Positions 23,314-35,113 of a DNA stretch of 64,000 bases are shown one piece after another (position 1 is the first letter of the stretch; each line of letters begins with the position of its first letter). The translations under genes and the position numbers were made by a program. A model generated the notes under the pieces. That model worked only from the letters and a program-made list of their open reading frames with translations. It was not told the origin of the DNA and did no database searches. This DNA comes from Chlorella sorokiniana (lineage: Eukaryota; Chlorophyta; Trebouxiophyceae; Chlorellales; Chlorellaceae): assembly GCA_025917655.1 (NCBI GenBank), contig CP084610.1, positions 496,001-560,000 on the forward strand, written 5' to 3'.

Positions 23314-23318
23314 TGTAA
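23314..23318 (+). terminator. TGTAA poly(A) signal of ATP synthase gamma
   Basis: About 280 bases after the stop at 23036. Confidence 0.6.
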
Positions 23319-23422
23319 CCTTCCAAGAGCTCCCAGGGCACAGCAGGAGACTCTCCTTCAGAGCTGGCCAGCGGCAGCAACCAGCCGGGCGGGCCCTGGC
23401 GCCTGTGCTCGACTCACACGTG

Positions 23423-23427
23423 TTACA
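23423..23427 (-). terminator. TGTAA poly(A) signal of six-Cys secreted gene
   Basis: Minus strand, about 300 bases beyond the stop at 23731. Confidence 0.6.
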
Positions 23428-23730
23428 CAAGCGCAGGCTAATAGTCTCAAATCAGGCAAGGGTGCTGAGCGCGAGGTTAAAAAAGTGGTGTATGTGCAGA
23501 CAAAGTGCAACGGGCCGCGGCGGGGGCGGGGGCGCCCGCACCCGCTGTCCCACCAGAAACGAGGAACGAAGCTGTGTGGTCGTCAGTGCTGCTTGCTGTC
23601 AATAGTGGGGGCGAGGCACGCGGCGTCGCCGACTCACGGCTCAGCCGTGCGCAGGCCGCCACTCGGCGCCTGCTGCGGTCTTTAGACAACCGGGCTGCGC
23701 CGCTGCGCCTCGGTACGCCTGATTCATTGC

Positions 23731-26040
23731 CTAGGGGGTGTAGTCGAAGGACAGCTCCACCTGGACTCACCAGATGTGGGAACAAGCGGAGTTTAGGGTG
23801 GCGGGAGGCGCAGTCAGCACAGCAGCGACCGGTTGCTGAAAATTGCCTAGCCCGCAGGCCGGACGGTCTCAGCAGCCAGCCCCCGGCCTGCCGCAACGAA
23901 TGGGTGCACACCACCCTTGCAACAAAGCAGCCTGGTGGGAGTGGTCTCACCATGGGGATCTCCTTGCTTGCTCCGCCGATGGTCTTGTTCTGGGAGAAGC
24001 CCGCGCCGCCTGCGGTCGGGGAGAGGCATAAAGTCAGGGTTCAGGGTTCCCCGCCGCTGCCGTGCAGGCGAGGGCTGGAGGCAGCCTGAGGCAGAGCCTG
24101 AGGCAGCAGCTCCTGCTGCTGAGCAGGCGGTGGCCAGTGCTCCCTGCCCCCCGGGCGCAGAAGCCGCCGCCTGGGCTCACCGCTGAGCTTGCACTCCTTG
24201 CCGACCCAGGCGGAGGCGGAGATGTACTTGTGGGTGCAGGAGCCGGGGGACTTGGTCAGGACCAGCTTGGCGGGGTCGCAGACCACCTGGGGGCAGTGAA
24301 AGGGGGAGGGGGAGGCGGGCAAGGAGGGTTGCACAGCAGGGACAGGAGAGTGCCCAGTCATTTGGACAGCAGCAGCGGGATGTTGCAGCAGCAGGGTTGC
24401 AGCAGGCGGGAAGCAGCACGCGGGCGGCCCCATGCCCGCCGGAGGGCTGTCGGGCGACGTCAGCGGGCTGCCTGCCCAACGCCCTCTCTTTCTTCCCGCA
24501 GAACGGTGGACGCAGAGGGGGAACCCACCTGCTTGGTCTCCGCCTCCAGCACGCACACCTTGGGCACCAGCTCGATCACCACCTGGGGCCCGGTGCAGGA
24601 GGCGGGGACCTTCTGGGCGGGGGCGAAGCTGCGGGGGAAGGAAGGTGATGGGGACAAGTGGTTGGCAGGGCAGGGCGGGGCGCTGGGGTAGCAGGTGATG
24701 GAGTGGGAACGGCGGGGAAGGCAAGCGGTCGCGGTCGCGGCAGCGCAGGCTGCCCGCCGCCGCCGGAGACAGCTCGAATGCAGCCCTCCTTTTTAGCGTC
24801 AGCCTCCTTGCGAGGGAGACGTGGGGGCTGCATGGTGCATGGCAGCAGGCGAGGCGGCGGGCAGGGGGCCCTGGGCAGGCAGGCGGACCTCTCTGGGGTG
24901 CAGAAGGCGTCCTCGATGGACTTGGCCGCCGCCGCCAGCTCCTGCACCGAGGACACCTGGGACAGGTCGCCCAGGCTGTTCTCCGCCAGGAAGTCGCCCA
25001 GGTTGCTGCTGTAGTCTTCAGGGACAGGAGGAAGCGGGGGGTGGCGAGTTGGGGGCACCGGGAAAGGGCGGGGGCCCGCAGGGGGTAGGCGGGAGAGTTG
25101 GAGGGAGCAGGGACCCGGCTGGGTCAGTGCTGCCAGGGGGCAGCTGCGGTGCGCGCAGCAGGCAGGGCGCATGGCGCCAGCACGGGGGCGCTGGGAAGCA
25201 GAGGCAAGGAATCACAGCCCAGGGCGTGCAGCGGCGGGAAAGTAACCTCCGCCGGCGCGGTTGTGGCTGGCGGGCAGCTGGCGCTCACCAAACTCGCCCA
25301 GGTTGGTCCAGTCGAAGTTGGCGGAGGACCAGGACTGGGGCACGAACTGGGCCCAGTTGGCGCCGAAGAAGTTGGACAGGAAGTCGTGGAAGGCCTGCGC
25401 GTTGTGGGGACGCAGGGGGCGGGAAGTTTTGGGGAGGGCGGCTGTGGAGGGGAGCGTACGTCAGGCGCGCTGCTGCTCGAGGGGCGGCTTGCAATGCACC
25501 AGGGCCACAATCCGCGGTGCACACTTTGCAAGCATTGTCAGCAAAGCAGTGTGCATGCAGGCGCAGCGCCCGCCCCGCCTCCCCCGCTTGACTCACCACG
25601 CCGATGGTCTGCAGGCGGCGGCGGCTGCTGTCGGCGCCCAGCAGGTTGGCGACGATGCCGTTGGGCCGCTTCTTGGCGTACTCCTGGGCGGCATCCTTGA
25701 TCTGGTCCTGGATGCTGTCATGCAGCTGCGTCAGTGCCTCGGCCACTGCAGGGGGCACGGGGATGCCTCGTGATGACCGAGGCGCACCCCTGCCACTACC
25801 CCGCTTCCCCGCGTGCAGGGCTGCAAGCCCCTAGTGGAAACTGCACCAATGAGGTCAGACCACGCAAGTTGCAGTGTACGGCGCCCAGGGCACCGGGCAG
25901 ACGAGGGGGCGCCCACCATCTTGCGCTGTAACTTTCGGGAGGTCGTCGAGGCGCTCCTTAATGGCGCCACCAAGCTTGCTGGCCTCGGCCACAGCCCCAA
26001 GCGCCAACAGGCCCAACAAGAACACAGCGGCGCGGCGCAT
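23731..26040 (-). CDS. Secreted six-cysteine protein, family not recognised
   Basis: Eight exons join in frame without any break: 26040-25917, 25745-25597, 25394-25289, 25015-24889, 24628-24529, 24286-24181, 24009-23951 and 23760-23731, giving about 266 residues. Residues 1-20 are a signal peptide (AAVFLLGLLALGAVAEA). The N-terminal half is helical and acidic/polar (LHDSIQDQIKDAAQEYAKK, FLSNFFGANWAQFVPQSW, SLGDLSQVSSVQELAAAAKS). The C-terminal half looks beta-rich and carries six cysteines: AFCTPE, ASCTGP, KVCVLE, VVCDPAK, GSCTHK and KECKLS, which could form three disulfides. It ends VELSFDYTP. No known domain was recognised; it may be an extracellular or cell-wall protein. It is divergent from the MCM-binding protein gene. 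Confidence 0.8.
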
Positions 26041-26622
26041 AGTTGCTGCTGGTGAGGGCGCGGACTTGACCGCTGAGTTGCGGGCAGGAAACTGCGGAAC
26101 CAATGTCGAGAAAGCCTGTGGAATGAATGCCAGCCGCCTGTAAATCCTCCTCAGTGTGCCTCGGTGGATGTGAGGAGCAGTACACTCGCCAGCCGTACAG
26201 CTCAGTTCTGGGGGCCTGCCCAGGCCAACAGCTTGGCACAGCTGCGCCTGGATGCAATGCTTGTGTTCATTTCGCCTATCCATGCTGTATTGTTGCCCAG
26301 AGCACCTTTGGCAGCTTGTGGCGCCAGCTCGCTGCGCCGCCGAAAGGGCACAGGGCGGCTGCAGTGTACACAGTGTCAGTGGAAGCGTCATGGGATGGCT
26401 TGGCCAGGAGCCATGGGGCGCATTGCTCAACGTTGCGCTGTTATGTGGTTTTGGCAAGGTTCTGAAACTAGGAGGAAGGGTTTTGCTGCCAGCCATGCGC
26501 CGGGAAGAAGGCGGCGCCCGGTGGCAGGGCTGCAGATCCAGCGTTTAGCAGCAACAATCTCTGATTGCGCAAGCACGGTTTGTTTGTTGTGTGCCTCTGT
26601 CTTGGAGGGCTCTCTTCTTCCC
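26041..26622. other. Divergent promoter region, six-Cys secreted and MCM-binding protein genes
   Basis: About 580 bases between two outward-facing start codons. No exon or RNA gene recognised. Plant ETG1 is an E2F target, but no clear E2F site (TTTSSCGC) was noticed by eye. Confidence 0.4.
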
Positions 26623-29600
26623 ATGGAGGCGATCAAGGAGCCGCTGAGCGTGATTAGGGCCCTGTATGGGGCCCGATCGGAGGCTGACTCTCACGACTTT
26701 GGAGTCAAAGCGCGGTTCAGCGCCTTGATGGACGACCCTGTGCTCAGCGCCCAGGCGAGCCATTTGAATGTGCCCATGCGCGGGTGTTGTCTAGAGGGTG
26801 CTGGCTGGGCCCACCGTGACTTTGACCAATTGCAGATCCCCTTCCTGACCGAGGACACCGCCGAGCTGCTGCCCAACCAGTGCCTCGTTCGCTACCGCGG
26901 CCTGGTGAGCCCCCACGGGCGGTTGCGATTGGTTGATCTCCTGCTCATATACAATTGACAGCCTTGACAAGTTCACAGCCGCAATGCCCACATGTGGCTT
27001 TAACGCAGTTGCCGCCCCTTAGGTGCCGCCTGTTGCTGCCTCCCGCTTTGCTGCTCACCTGCTGCCCTACGTCATGCAAACAGGTGCAAGACATGCTGAA
27101 CCCCGAGTATTATGTGGGCGAGTTCCAGCGGGCAGACGGCAGCTGGGCCACTGCCAAGTTTGCCGACCAGGTGCGCCGCCGCTGGCGCCGATCCCCCGCA
27201 GCAGGCTGCCCTGGCAGGCTCATTCAGAAACCCTGCCTGCCCCATTCCCAGCGGTGTGGTGTGGGTGTATGGTGTGTGAGGACCAGTGCAAGCTCTGCCG
27301 CAGCGGGCACAACGCCTCGCTGGCTGCCGGCATCACCTGCCGCGCCCCCTTCCGCCCGCCCCGCGCCGCCCGCCGTGCAGCTGGATGAGCCTCTGCCGGA
27401 GGGCTGCCACAGCTCCGGCAACTCGCGCATCGCAGAGCGCCGCCCCCTGCTGCTGGCACCCGTGCCGGGGGAGAGCGCGTGGGTGGCGGGCCCCGCGCTG
27501 CCGCCGCGCGCGCTCGCTGGCCGCCGTCGCGGCTCCACCGTGTACTGGTGCCGCAGCGGCCAAGCGGCCGCGCGAGCAGGGTGGCAGCGCCGACGAGGAG
27601 GCGATGAGCGTGAGCATGATGGTGTCGGATGTCACGGGGCAGACCACCGCGGACGACGGCGACAGCGCGGCAAGCGCGCGCGCGCCGGGCCGCGCTGTCG
27701 CCTGGCGACGCCGGCCAGGCGCCTGCGGCGGAGGCGAGCAGCGGCGGCGCTGCCAGCGACCTGCCCCCGGGCTGCTGCATGGCTTACGTGAGTGCAAACC
27801 GCTGCTGCCAGCCGAGACACTTGTCGCGGTGCTGGCCGCTTGCCTGCACGCTGCGTGTACGGCAGAAGCTGAGCTGGGCTGTTGCTTCTTGTACCCATCC
27901 CTGCGCCCACTGCAATCCACACCCCTCTGTGCCTGCGCTTGTACCGCAGCTGTACGATGAAACTGAAGTGAAGCTGAACGACGTGGTGGAGGTTGTGGGC
28001 GTGCTCTCTCGCGTGCCCGAGCTGGCGGCGGCGCACCTGGCGGCGGCAGGCGGCGCCGCCGCAGGGGGCCAGGTGCGCTGTGCTCTCAAACAGAGTCGCA
28101 GCACAGCCCATGCTCCAGTGTCGTTTTGGGGGAGCCTTCCACCTTTAACATGATCTGGGGACGAGCGGCACCGGCCCAGCCAGCAGCCAAACTTTTGACC
28201 AACCAACGCCTTGCCAGCGTCGATGCCCTGTCACAAAAATGCTGTGCCGCCCCGCCTGTTCCGCCTGTACCGCAGGGGCCCGCCTCTATGCTGGAGGAGG
28301 AGCTGCTGGCGGCTCACCTGCCCACCTCACGCGTGCCCCGCCTGCATGCCATACTGCTGCGTCTCGGTGCGAACCCTGCGGCATGGTTGCGACTCCGCGG
28401 CGGGTGCAGCGCACAGCAGGGCAGCCGGGCGCTCCTTGCTCCTTGCTCCTTGCCGCTGGCTTCTCGTTGTTCAGACCCGTCCGCTCCACATGCCAACTTT
28501 CGCTTGCGGGCTGTGGCTTTCTGCCTGCAGAAGCTGCAGGTGATGCCCCGCTGGCAGCGCCGGCAGCGGCTCTGCCTGTGGCAGAGGCGCGGGGGCGGGC
28601 GCTCGGCTTCCTGTCACAGCTGCTGGGCGGCGATGACCTGGCGGCCGAGTACCTGCTGCTGCAGCTGGTGGGAAGGTGCGCGGCAGCTTCATCAGCCTCC
28701 GCTGTCGTCTGCACCTTGGGTTCTTGGATCTGTGGTGCACTCAGCAGTTGGTGCTGCTTTGCAGGCGCTGCCTTGCACGCTGGGCAGGTTGTCCCCTGGC
28801 CCCTGACCGCGCCCTTACCCTCACATCACAGCCGCGCTTTCTTTCTTACTATGTCTCCTTTCTCTTCCGCCCTTCATCCATGCAGGGTGCACCATCGCAC
28901 GCCACAGTCGGCCGTGGGTGTGATGGCCCTGAACCTCATCATCGAGCCGGGCAGCCCCGCCGCAGCAGCCGCCGCGGCAGCGACGACGGCAGCTCCCGGC
29001 GGCAGCGCCGCGTCACACCAGCGGCTCTCTCCCCTGGGTGCCGCGCTGGCGACGGCGCTGAGCGCGCTGGCGCCGCGCTGCGTGGCGCTGCCGCTCTCCG
29101 TGCCTGCGCTCAACGCGCGGCCGTGGTGGCCGCGGCGCGACCAGGCCACGCAGCGCCTGCTCAGCGGCCCTCTGCAGCTGGCTGCCAACACGCAGGTGGG
29201 GGCGGCTGCTGAGGAACCCCAGCCAGGTTCCCCCCCCGCTCAGCTGCAACATGTCAGCTAAGAGTGTTTGGCCTGAGGGAGGCATACAAAAGAACCCCCC
29301 ATTGCCCGCCACCCCACAGTACCCGCCCACACTTACCCACGCCCACCCACACACTCAGCTCCCTGCCACGCTTCCAGGTGCTGCTGGATGAGACGGTGAT
29401 GGCGGCGGGCACCCTCAACGAAGTGGGCCTGCGCAACCTGGCGGTGAGCCTGAGCGGGCGCCGGGCAGCCCGCTGTGCACGCTGTGGTGCAGCTCCTGTC
29501 GCGGCCCTGCATGCTGCTCCTGCTGGCTTGCCAGGGTCCTGAGAGCACCCGCCTTGCAATGGCCTGTTGCCGTACCTCGTGGCCTGTCACTGCATGGCCT

Positions 29601-30756
29601 GCCCCCCCCTCATCGATCTGCCCCTGCGCCCTTCTGCTCTACCCATCCCCACCCACCCACCCCACCCCCTCGCCGCTGCACGCCGCAGGCACTGCAGGCG
29701 CTGGCGGCGGGGCAGCGCGTTCCATACGACTTTGAGTTCTTCAGCCTGGACCAGCCGGCCGATGCGCCCGTCACCGCCCTCTCCCTCGGCCGCTCGCTGC
29801 TCAAGGAAGGGCTGGGCGTGGCGCTGCCGCTGCGCGCCCACCGCACCCCTGGGTGAGCCGCTGCCCGAGCTGCGTCGCCCTTGCTGTTGAGCACGGGGGG
29901 CGGGGGCGCGAGGGGCGGAAGGGGGAGGGGGGGCAGCAGCGGGCTCATGCAGCTGCCAGGCAGGCAGCGCTGCGCCTCGCCAAAATAGGCGGGGAAAGCT
30001 CGGGGTGCACCAGTGAAGCTGCAGGAGCAAGCTTGCTCGGGGCTGTGCCCGGGTCCCGCCAAAGGGAACCGTGCTGAGTACTACCCCCCCCCTCATTCTT
30101 TTCCCCTTCCCCGCCCCCTCCCATCATTCTGTAATATGTGCCTGCAGCGAACGGCGAGGCGGCTGCGGCTGCGGCGGCGGGGGCTGACCTGGCGCCTCTG
30201 CACGCCTACCTGGCGGCGCGCGCGCCGCCGACTTTGCCATCGCCCCCGACACGGAAGCCTTCCTGCAGCAGGGTGCGTTGTTGGTTCCTGCTGGCCTCGC
30301 TTGCGACAGCGCGTGTGGCCACTGCATGTGGCAATGGTCCGTCTTGGGCAGCTGCCCGGCCGGTGTGTCAAGACCCGCCCGCCCGGCGTGCTGCTCCGCT
30401 TGCCCCCACGCCCCTGGCTGCCGCCCGCCGCCTGCAGAGCTGGCAGGGGCTCGGCAGAAGGACCGGGAAGTGAACGAGCAGACCTTCCACACCTGGATGA
30501 ATGTGAGCTAGTACCGGATGTACCGCCTCGACCAGAAAGGAATCATTCCCCTGCCTAGCCTGCACCCAGAGTGGCTGATTCCCTGCTTCCTGCTGCCGCC
30601 GCACCCACCGCGGTCCCCTGCCCTGGGCGCATACAGCTGGCGCGCCTGCTGGCGCTCAGCCACGGCGAGAAGGCCCTGACGCGCGAGCGCTGGTCGGCCA
30701 TGCGCGCGTTGGAGGAGCGGCGGCGGCAGCGGCTGGCGGGTGGGGCCGCCGCCTGA
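26623..30756 (+). CDS. ETG1: MCM complex-binding protein (MCMBP/ETG1)
   Basis: MCMBP binds the MCM2-7 replicative helicase, helps unload it from chromatin and supports sister chromatid cohesion; the plant form is ETG1. About thirteen exons, beginning 26623-26754, 26836-26904, 27083-27170 and 27381-27787. Recognisable blocks are NQCLVRYRGLVQDMLNPEYY, VGEFQRADGSWATAKFAD, RRPLLLAPVPGESAWV, LYDETEVKLNDVVEVVGVLS, SRVPRLHAILL, FLSQLLGGDDLAAEYLLLQL, MALNLIIEPGS, VLLDETVMAAGTLNEVGL, VPYDFEFFSLDQPADAP and the closing LLALSHGEKALTRERW. The middle has a low-complexity Ala/Ser stretch after a KRPREQ basic patch. Intron 1 seems to use a GC donor (26755). Frame breaks occur in exons 4, 10 and 11. No TGTAA was found after the stop. 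Confidence 0.92.
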
Positions 30757-31409
30757 CGGGGCTGTCAGGGTGCGGGGCAGGGCCAACAGCCAGGACCGAG
30801 GCTTCAGAGCGTTGGTTACGGAGGCGGGGCCGTCATGCAGTCACACCTGTTGGCGTGGACTTCCTGCTTGTATGGCCGTCCGGCAGGCAGGGAACCAGTG
30901 CCACAGCTGGCGCAGCACGCTGGGGCAGCCTCTAGGAGCGGCAACGCCCAGCGCGGAGGCCTCTTCCGGGGTGGCCATCCCATCTCCTGAAGCCGTTGTT
31001 TGTGTAGGTCATGTCGGGCAAGAAGACGGGAAAGCAAGGAATAAGATGGTTTGAGCAAGTCATCAGTGTTATATTACTGCATGCCAAGCCACCGGCCCCG
31101 GCCACATCTGCCACGTCAAGGGGCCGGACTTTCATGGTGCTCGTTCATTGAGTCTTTGGCGGCTCAATTGGTGGTTTCAGCGACACTGAGTTCTGAGCCG
31201 CAGCGTTTTCAGGCCTGAACCCAGACCTGCAGACAGTCCCCGCCTCCCCTCCTTGTGAGTGCTCCGGTTTGCGTACAAGGCACTCTTTACAATGCTAGGG
31301 CCCTTAATTACTGCTTCATGCCGTAGGACCGCCACGGGAGGCGCCGTTCGGAAGAACGAGTTTGCAGGGCTGTAGCAAAGGCACGCCCCGCCCCAGCACT
31401 ATCGACCAA
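30757..31409 (+). other. Intergenic between MCMBP and membrane protein genes
   Basis: No exon, RNA gene or repeat is supported. Part of it (about 31030-31320) is AT-richer than average, as expected for a promoter. Confidence 0.35.
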
Positions 31410-33497
31410 ATGGACTCTGCCAAGGACAGTGACCTACAGGAGGGCTGCGCTGCCTGCCTGCATCCCTGCCCGGCCGGGACATCCTCGACAGTACTGGGCG
31501 CCACCTGCTTCCGAGGTCGCCCCCTGGAGCTTGAGCGGGCTGCAGCGGAGGGCCGTACCACCGCGGTCCAGAACGAACGCTACGGCGGGCAGCAGCAAGG
31601 CGCCGCTGTGGACCACCCCGCTGCGGGTTGCCTGCGCAAGGTCACAGCCTGGCCTCCAGTCACCAGCGGCACGGCGAGGGCGGCGCCGCACCAGCAGCTG
31701 GGCAAGCACCTGTGGTTTGCAGGCGAGGCGCTGGAGGTGTCGTTGCGTTTGCATGATGCCGTGCTGCGGTGCATGCCTGCTGGCTTCGCCAGGCCGCTCC
31801 GTGCACGCGTGCTGCACGGCACTGGTCTGTGGCGACCTGCTGTCGCAGCTGCTGTACCTGCTCCCCCGTTGCAGACTGCAGCCTTGAAGCTGCCTATCAA
31901 GCAGAGATGAACAAGCAGGAGAGCACGCAGGGGATCCAGTGGGTTGTGCTGCGGGCGCTGATCTGGACGTTCGCGGCGGCCAAGCTGGCACGCGGCGGCT
32001 CGGGCGGCGCCGCCGCGCTGATGGCTGCCGCGTCCGTGGTGCCCGCCGCCGCCCAGCTGGCAGCCACAACCCGGTGGTGGCGACCCCTCAGCAGGTGGGG
32101 CAGGGTGGCGGGTCGCTGATTCTCATTCTGATAGCAGGGGGCTTGCTGGGGCTCAGCTTGCCGCATAGGTCGGCTGGCACCTCGGGCAGGACATCCCTCC
32201 ACCCCTGCCACAGCCCCTCCCCAACCACGCACACACCGCCTGCAGGAAACAGGCCCTGATCGTCACCCTCGCACACCTGACCGGCGACGTCGCCGCCTTC
32301 ACCCTGTCCTGGCGGCTCTACACGCAGGCTGCGGTCGCCGCGCTGGCGGAGGCGGGCGGCGCCGCCGCGCTTTGGCCGCTGCGCCATCACCTGCAGTTCC
32401 CCTGCCACGCGGTGCGCTGCGCACGCTGCACTGCCCGCAACGTCGTCTGCCCGCTGATCTTCTCTGTGCCAACCGGCGGTACAGCGCTGCACTGCAACCC
32501 ACTCACTGGGACCGCACCCCTCCTTGCCAGCCCGCTGGCGCCTTCTGCGCAAATGACAGGCAGCTGTGTGCTCGGTGTTGCTGGTGCCGCGCTGTGCCCG
32601 CGCCAGCTGCATGCAGGGGACCCCCAAATGCCCCTCCTCGCATTCTGACCCCTCCCTTCAAGCTCTGTCAGCCCTCCACACCCCCCCCACCCCCCGCACA
32701 GGCTGCGTACCTGGCAGTGACCACGCTGCGCAGCGGCGGCACCTTCCTCTCACGCCTGGTCTGCGCCACGGCACTACTCCTAGCTGAGGCACGTCGCCTT
32801 TCTTTTCTGCCAATCGCTGCCGCCCCTTGTGATGTGCTGAGGCTGCCGGCTTTGTACGTGTGCCTGCGCTGTTGGGCAAGAGCAGCTCCACCACACCTGC
32901 CACGCTGCCCCTGCTCCGCCCCCGCAGCTATGCGCCACGCGCAGCATGTGGGGCGCACTGGCGGCGGCGCACCCCGCCCCCGCGGCGCCCGGGCGGCGGC
33001 GCAGCCCTGGCGGCGGCGCAGCTGGCGGCTGTGGCGCTGCTGTCGTCGGCGCACTGCCTGCCCCTCTGTGCGGTGTACCGACGAGAGGTGAGGCAGCCGC
33101 GTTGCAGGGGGCTGTGGGCAGGGGGAATGGGGAGCGGGGGGCATGGCTGGACGATCGCAGGGGGATGCTAGGCCGGGTCCGGCGCTGGGTAGGCAGGCAT
33201 CGGCGCTCTTCCTACCTGCGCAGAGCTCGGTGGCAGCGGCGAAGCATGCTGCCCGACAGGTGTTGCCTGCGCGGCGCGGCGCCTGCTGTCCCCGCTCGCT
33301 GCCGTGCCCGCCATCTCCAGCTCAGCTTGCGCCGGCCGCACACCCTGCCCCTGTTGCAGGCAGCGCAGCGGCTGGCGTTTGCGCGGCGGCGGGGTTGCGC
33401 TGTGGATGCGTCGTTGGTGGACCCCACCTGGGACTCCCTGTCCTTTACGCTGCCCGCCCTGGCCCAGGCGCTGAGCGTTTGGAGCTATCTGGGCTGA
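31410..33497 (+). CDS. Multi-pass membrane protein, unknown family
   Basis: Several exons with hydrophobic, Ala/Leu-rich content are supported. One near 31895-32096 holds QWVVLRALIWTFAAAKLA. It joins in phase across an intron to KQALIVTLAHLTGDVAAF and TLSWRLYTQAAVAALAEA (about 32245-32410). Next come AAYLAVTTLRSGGTFLSRLV (from about 32701) and a last exon with RRGCAVDASLVDPTWDSL ending SVWSYLG at 33497. The N-terminus is uncertain: an ATG at 31410 opens a frame with several cysteines that may or may not be coding. At least four membrane helices are likely. No known family was recognised; it resembles the lineage-specific membrane proteins of Chlorella-type algae, like the gene at 50.6-52.5 kb. 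Confidence 0.5.
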
Positions 33498-35113
33498 TGG
33501 GAGCAACAGGCCCTTCCGCGCTGCACCACCGCTGCCGGAGCCCGCAGCCGGCCCAGCCGCAGCAGCGCGGAAGCTGCCGGCCCCCCGCCGCCCAGTCCCA
33601 GCCCCGACCGCGCTTTGTCGAGGAACCTTCGCACCACGCCAGCGCTGCGAGCAGCACCAACATGCCCGAAAGAGCCCCTGCGTCGTGCGCAGCTCGCCCG
33701 CTCTTGACGCGCGAATGGCGCGACCCGTACCGCCCACTAGAGCGCTGGTGCACACGGAGCGCCAGCACACGCACGCTGTGCGTGCCACGCGCCTCATCTC
33801 CCAGCATGCACTGTCCCACCCATTGTGATCTCTTTAGCACTTGGCTATGTTGGGCGTTTCCAACAAGAAATGTCTTATTATTATTTCAACAAGCCTCTCG
33901 GCGCGTGTCGGGCGTGTGGCTGGACGGGCCCTGCGGCGGGGCCCTCCATGCATGATCACCCAGCTGGCACTGGCAGGGGGATTAGCGCCGAGGCCAACAG
34001 CCCACCCCCTCAGCTAGCATGTTCCATAAGCTCATGTGGGTTTGTTGCGCCTCGTCCGCTGCCAGCAAGCATTCATCTGCTGAGATTCCCGCGGGCCTTG
34101 CGTTAAAACCCCTGGCGCACGCTCAAAGCAGCGCCGCCGGCCCAACCCAGCTACCACACTACCGCCAGCTGGCTTCTGGCCGATCGATCCTGCGCCTGTG
34201 AGTTAGATCGCTCAACATGGGGGTGCAGACTCTCTGTTGTGGCACATGGCCAAGAAGCGGCTCCCATCCGGGGCTTGCCCCTTGGGAACCTGCACCTCCC
34301 AGCCTGCTCAGCAGCGGCTTCTGTTCCCCGAGCTCGGTGGATGGCTGAGCAAGGGGTGGGGAAGGGGGCGGAGTCATGGGGAAGGTTACTTCCTCCACTC
34401 GCTCACCGAAGGCCAAACCTCGTCATATGCCCCTCATTCGGCCCTAAAATTCATGGGAATCCTGAGTTAGCGATGGCCGCACGTGAGAGGGCCCGCGAGA
34501 CAGGGTCTAGCGAAGCGACCAGGGTGGCAGGGCACGCTTCGTTGCCCATACGGGAGAGCCCCGCCCGCCATTCCCGCTTACAGGTTGGAACGTTGCGAGC
34601 CCTTCCTCGCAGCTGCGCGCCTCTCGCAAGCGCTCGGCAGCACTGGCAAGGAACTTCCTCCTGGGCCCCGAAGCGCGTGGCTAGCCCTGCCAACCACAGT
34701 TTTAATTTGATAAGAGGGCGGGTGAGCAGGTGGCGGGGAGTTGGGGGCGTGCGTTTCGTGCGGCCTGTCTGCCTATGGTGTCACCTGCGCAGGCAAGCCG
34801 CTCTGGCTCTGCAAAGCCATCGCTTCTTCACACAGCACCGTGCCTCGTTCCTGAGGCACGCGCACAGCCTTCCGGTCCCGAGGGATGGGCGTGTGCTGCC
34901 CAGGGTGGTGCTGGCTGGCTTCTTGCGCGCTAGCGCTGCGTCAAGACACTCTCAGCGAGGCTTCAAGTGTTGGCTGGCTTCGCAGGGGGCGCTTTGCAGG
35001 CGTGGTACTTTGGGTGAACGAGGGTGCTCCCACGCCCAACACAGGGCAGGTCCCGCCCCCTTGCTTCGCAGGCCCCTAAGTCCCGAACCCCAACCCCACT
35101 TGCCTAAGGAGTC
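33498..35113 (+). other. 1.6-kb intergenic region
   Basis: Holds presumed 3' and 5' regions of the flanking plus-strand genes. A 292-codon open frame at 34239-35117 runs into the next start, but shows no domain, no intron signals of interest and an Arg/His/Ser-rich content typical of non-coding GC-rich DNA. Nothing else recognised. Confidence 0.4.

Larger units (their letters stand above)
23037..23730. other. Convergent 3' region, ATP synthase gamma and six-Cys secreted gene
   Basis: Holds TGTAA on plus (23314-23318) and on minus (23427-23423). Because the minus-strand signal is closer to the plus gene than would leave room for separate ends, the two messages probably stop within about 100 bases of each other. 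Confidence 0.5.
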
